NCBI GenBank assembly: GCA_001821015.1
Contig: MHRQ01000001.1
Span: 9,832 to 15,637, forward strand
DNA: 5,806 bases
Reading direction: 5' to 3'
Source of the DNA: Candidatus Taylorbacteria bacterium RIFCSPHIGHO2_02_FULL_46_13
Lineage (GTDB): Bacteria; Patescibacteriota; Minisyncoccia; Phycocordibacterales; DSPV01
Under the pieces are notes generated by a model. That model ran no database searches. It was not told the DNA's origin and saw only the letters and a program-made list of their open reading frames with translations. A program made the translations under genes and the position numbers. Positions 5,212 to 5,806 of the stretch are shown here, one piece after another; within the stretch, counting starts at the first letter, position 1; every line of letters starts with the position of its first letter.

Positions 5212-5268
5212 ATGAAAATTCTTCAAGAAGATTACAGACGAGGATTTTATAAACTAATTGATTTCTAA
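5212..5268 (+). CDS. Possible 18-codon leader peptide before the regulator
   Basis: ATG 5212 opens a frame encoding MKILQEDYRRGFYKLIDF with TAA at 5266-5268, four bases before the regulator ATG. Its own ribosome-binding site is weak (GAG at 5205-5207; AAGGA at 5190-5194 is too far away). If translated, it could couple ribosomes to the regulator start, which also lacks a clear site. Frames this short arise often by chance, so I hold this loosely. Confidence 0.18.
   Translation: MKILQEDYRRGFYKLIDF
5248..5253 (+). promoter_or_regulatory. Weak candidate -10 for the regulator gene
   Basis: TATAAA lies 20 bases before the regulator ATG. No good -35 stands 16-18 bases upstream; TTCAAG (5222-5227) is 20 bases away. 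The start would be near 5260 with a leader of about 13 bases. Co-transcription with the kinase is at least as likely. Confidence 0.2.
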
Positions 5269-5272
5269 CGGG

Positions 5273-5806
5273 ATGAACAGAAAAAAAGTTCTTATTATTG
5301 AAGATGACGTATTTTTAGGAGACGTGCTTGTTAAGAAGCTCGATGCTGAAGGTTTCCAAACCGCATTGGCTCGGGATGGAGCCGTAGGCTTTGCCCAACT
5401 TAAAGAATTCAAGCCGGATCTGTTGCTCTTGGATATTATTTTACCCACCAAAAGCGGATATGATATCCTAGCTGAAAAGAATCAAGATCCTGCCATCAAG
5501 GATATTCCCGTTGTCGTCATTTCTAATTCTGGTCAACCGGTTGAGATTAACCGCGCGATTGCGCTTGGGGTAAAGGATTACTTGGTGAAAGCGCAGTTTG
5601 ACCCCGATGAAGTATTGGCAAAGGTCCGTCACCTGCTTGAACGCCAAGAATACCGTGCGGAGGATGCAACGTTAGCAGATCTCTCTGGGAAGAAAGTGAT
5701 GTGGGTTGAGGATGATAAATTTTTGAGCGATATTATCGCACGCAAACTCACCGGCGAAGGATGCAAATTGCTCCATTGCACCACAGGGGAAGAGGCTCTC
5801 GGGATT
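5273..5806 (+). CDS. Response regulator with tandem receiver domains, 3' end outside the window
   Basis: Phospho-receiver protein, probably the partner of the kinase encoded just upstream. In 178 visible residues, the first receiver spans about 4-123: acidic pocket Glu10-Asp11-Asp12, phosphoacceptor Asp54 in LLLLDIILP, Ser84 in VVVISNS, and Lys106 in DYLVKA. Lys106 is followed by Ala rather than the usual Pro. After a short linker (RQEYRAEDATLADLSG), a second receiver begins at about 140 with KKVMWVEDDKFLSDII (acidic Glu146-Asp147-Asp148) and is cut by the window end before its phosphoacceptor. The start ATG 5273 fits the domain edge. It has only a weak GGG ahead, and the one other upstream in-frame start, TTG 5258, has no better support. 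Whatever follows the second receiver (DNA-binding, enzymatic or nothing) is unseen. It lies 129 bases after the kinase in the same direction. Confidence 0.92.
   Translation, partial: MNRKKVLIIEDDVFLGDVLVKKLDAEGFQTALARDGAVGFAQLKEFKPDLLLLDIILPTKSGYDILAEKNQDPAIKDIPVVVISNSGQPVEINRAIALGVKDYLVKAQFDPDEVLAKVRHLLERQEYRAEDATLADLSGKKVMWVEDDKFLSDIIARKLTGEGCKLLHCTTGEEALGI

Noticed and set aside
1..5806. CRISPR arrays, tRNA genes, insertion sequences or attachment sites
   Set aside because: No regularly spaced repeats, tRNA cloverleaf, transposase or terminal inverted repeats with target duplication were seen on either strand by eye.

Overview
The window looks like bacterial chromosome, most likely from a Patescibacteria/CPR (Parcubacteria-like) genome. 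This is inferred from protein style only: the tgt segment reading FGIGGTFLKEDM, a soluble PAS histidine kinase with an HQLRTP box, a tandem-receiver regulator ending its first domain in DYLVKA, and very short 5' leaders. No rRNA or marker phylogeny is available to confirm it.

Layout. Bases 1-844 hold the 3' part of tgt (queuine tRNA-ribosyltransferase), cut by the window edge and broken by a single-base frame change between 230 and 283. purS (898-1146) follows, without the purL and purQ genes that usually accompany it. Two back-to-back intrinsic terminators (1160-1229) separate it from a convergent minus-strand gene for an uncharacterised 119-residue zinc-ribbon protein (1244-1603). That gene is divergent from uvrB (1664-3817), and the two share a 60-base promoter region in which uvrB appears to be leaderless or nearly so. 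After uvrB comes a PAS histidine kinase (4037-5143) and then a response regulator with at least two receiver domains (5273 to the window edge). Kinase and regulator presumably form a cytoplasmic two-component system.

The most interesting part is the 219-base gap between uvrB and the kinase. It has the anatomy of a separate small RNA gene: a good promoter (TTGATT, 17 bases, AATAAT) overlapping the uvrB stop, then about 129 bases rich in stems with a possible pseudoknot, a ten-base direct repeat shown in two hairpins, and a strong intrinsic terminator at 3941-3977. I cannot match it to a known RNA family. It could be an independent sRNA or a terminator-type leader controlling the kinase. The kinase start codon itself sits in one arm of a perfect 6-4-6 inverted repeat.

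The 129-base gap between kinase and regulator holds a tight GC-rich hairpin without a U-tract and an 18-codon open frame that stops four bases before the regulator.
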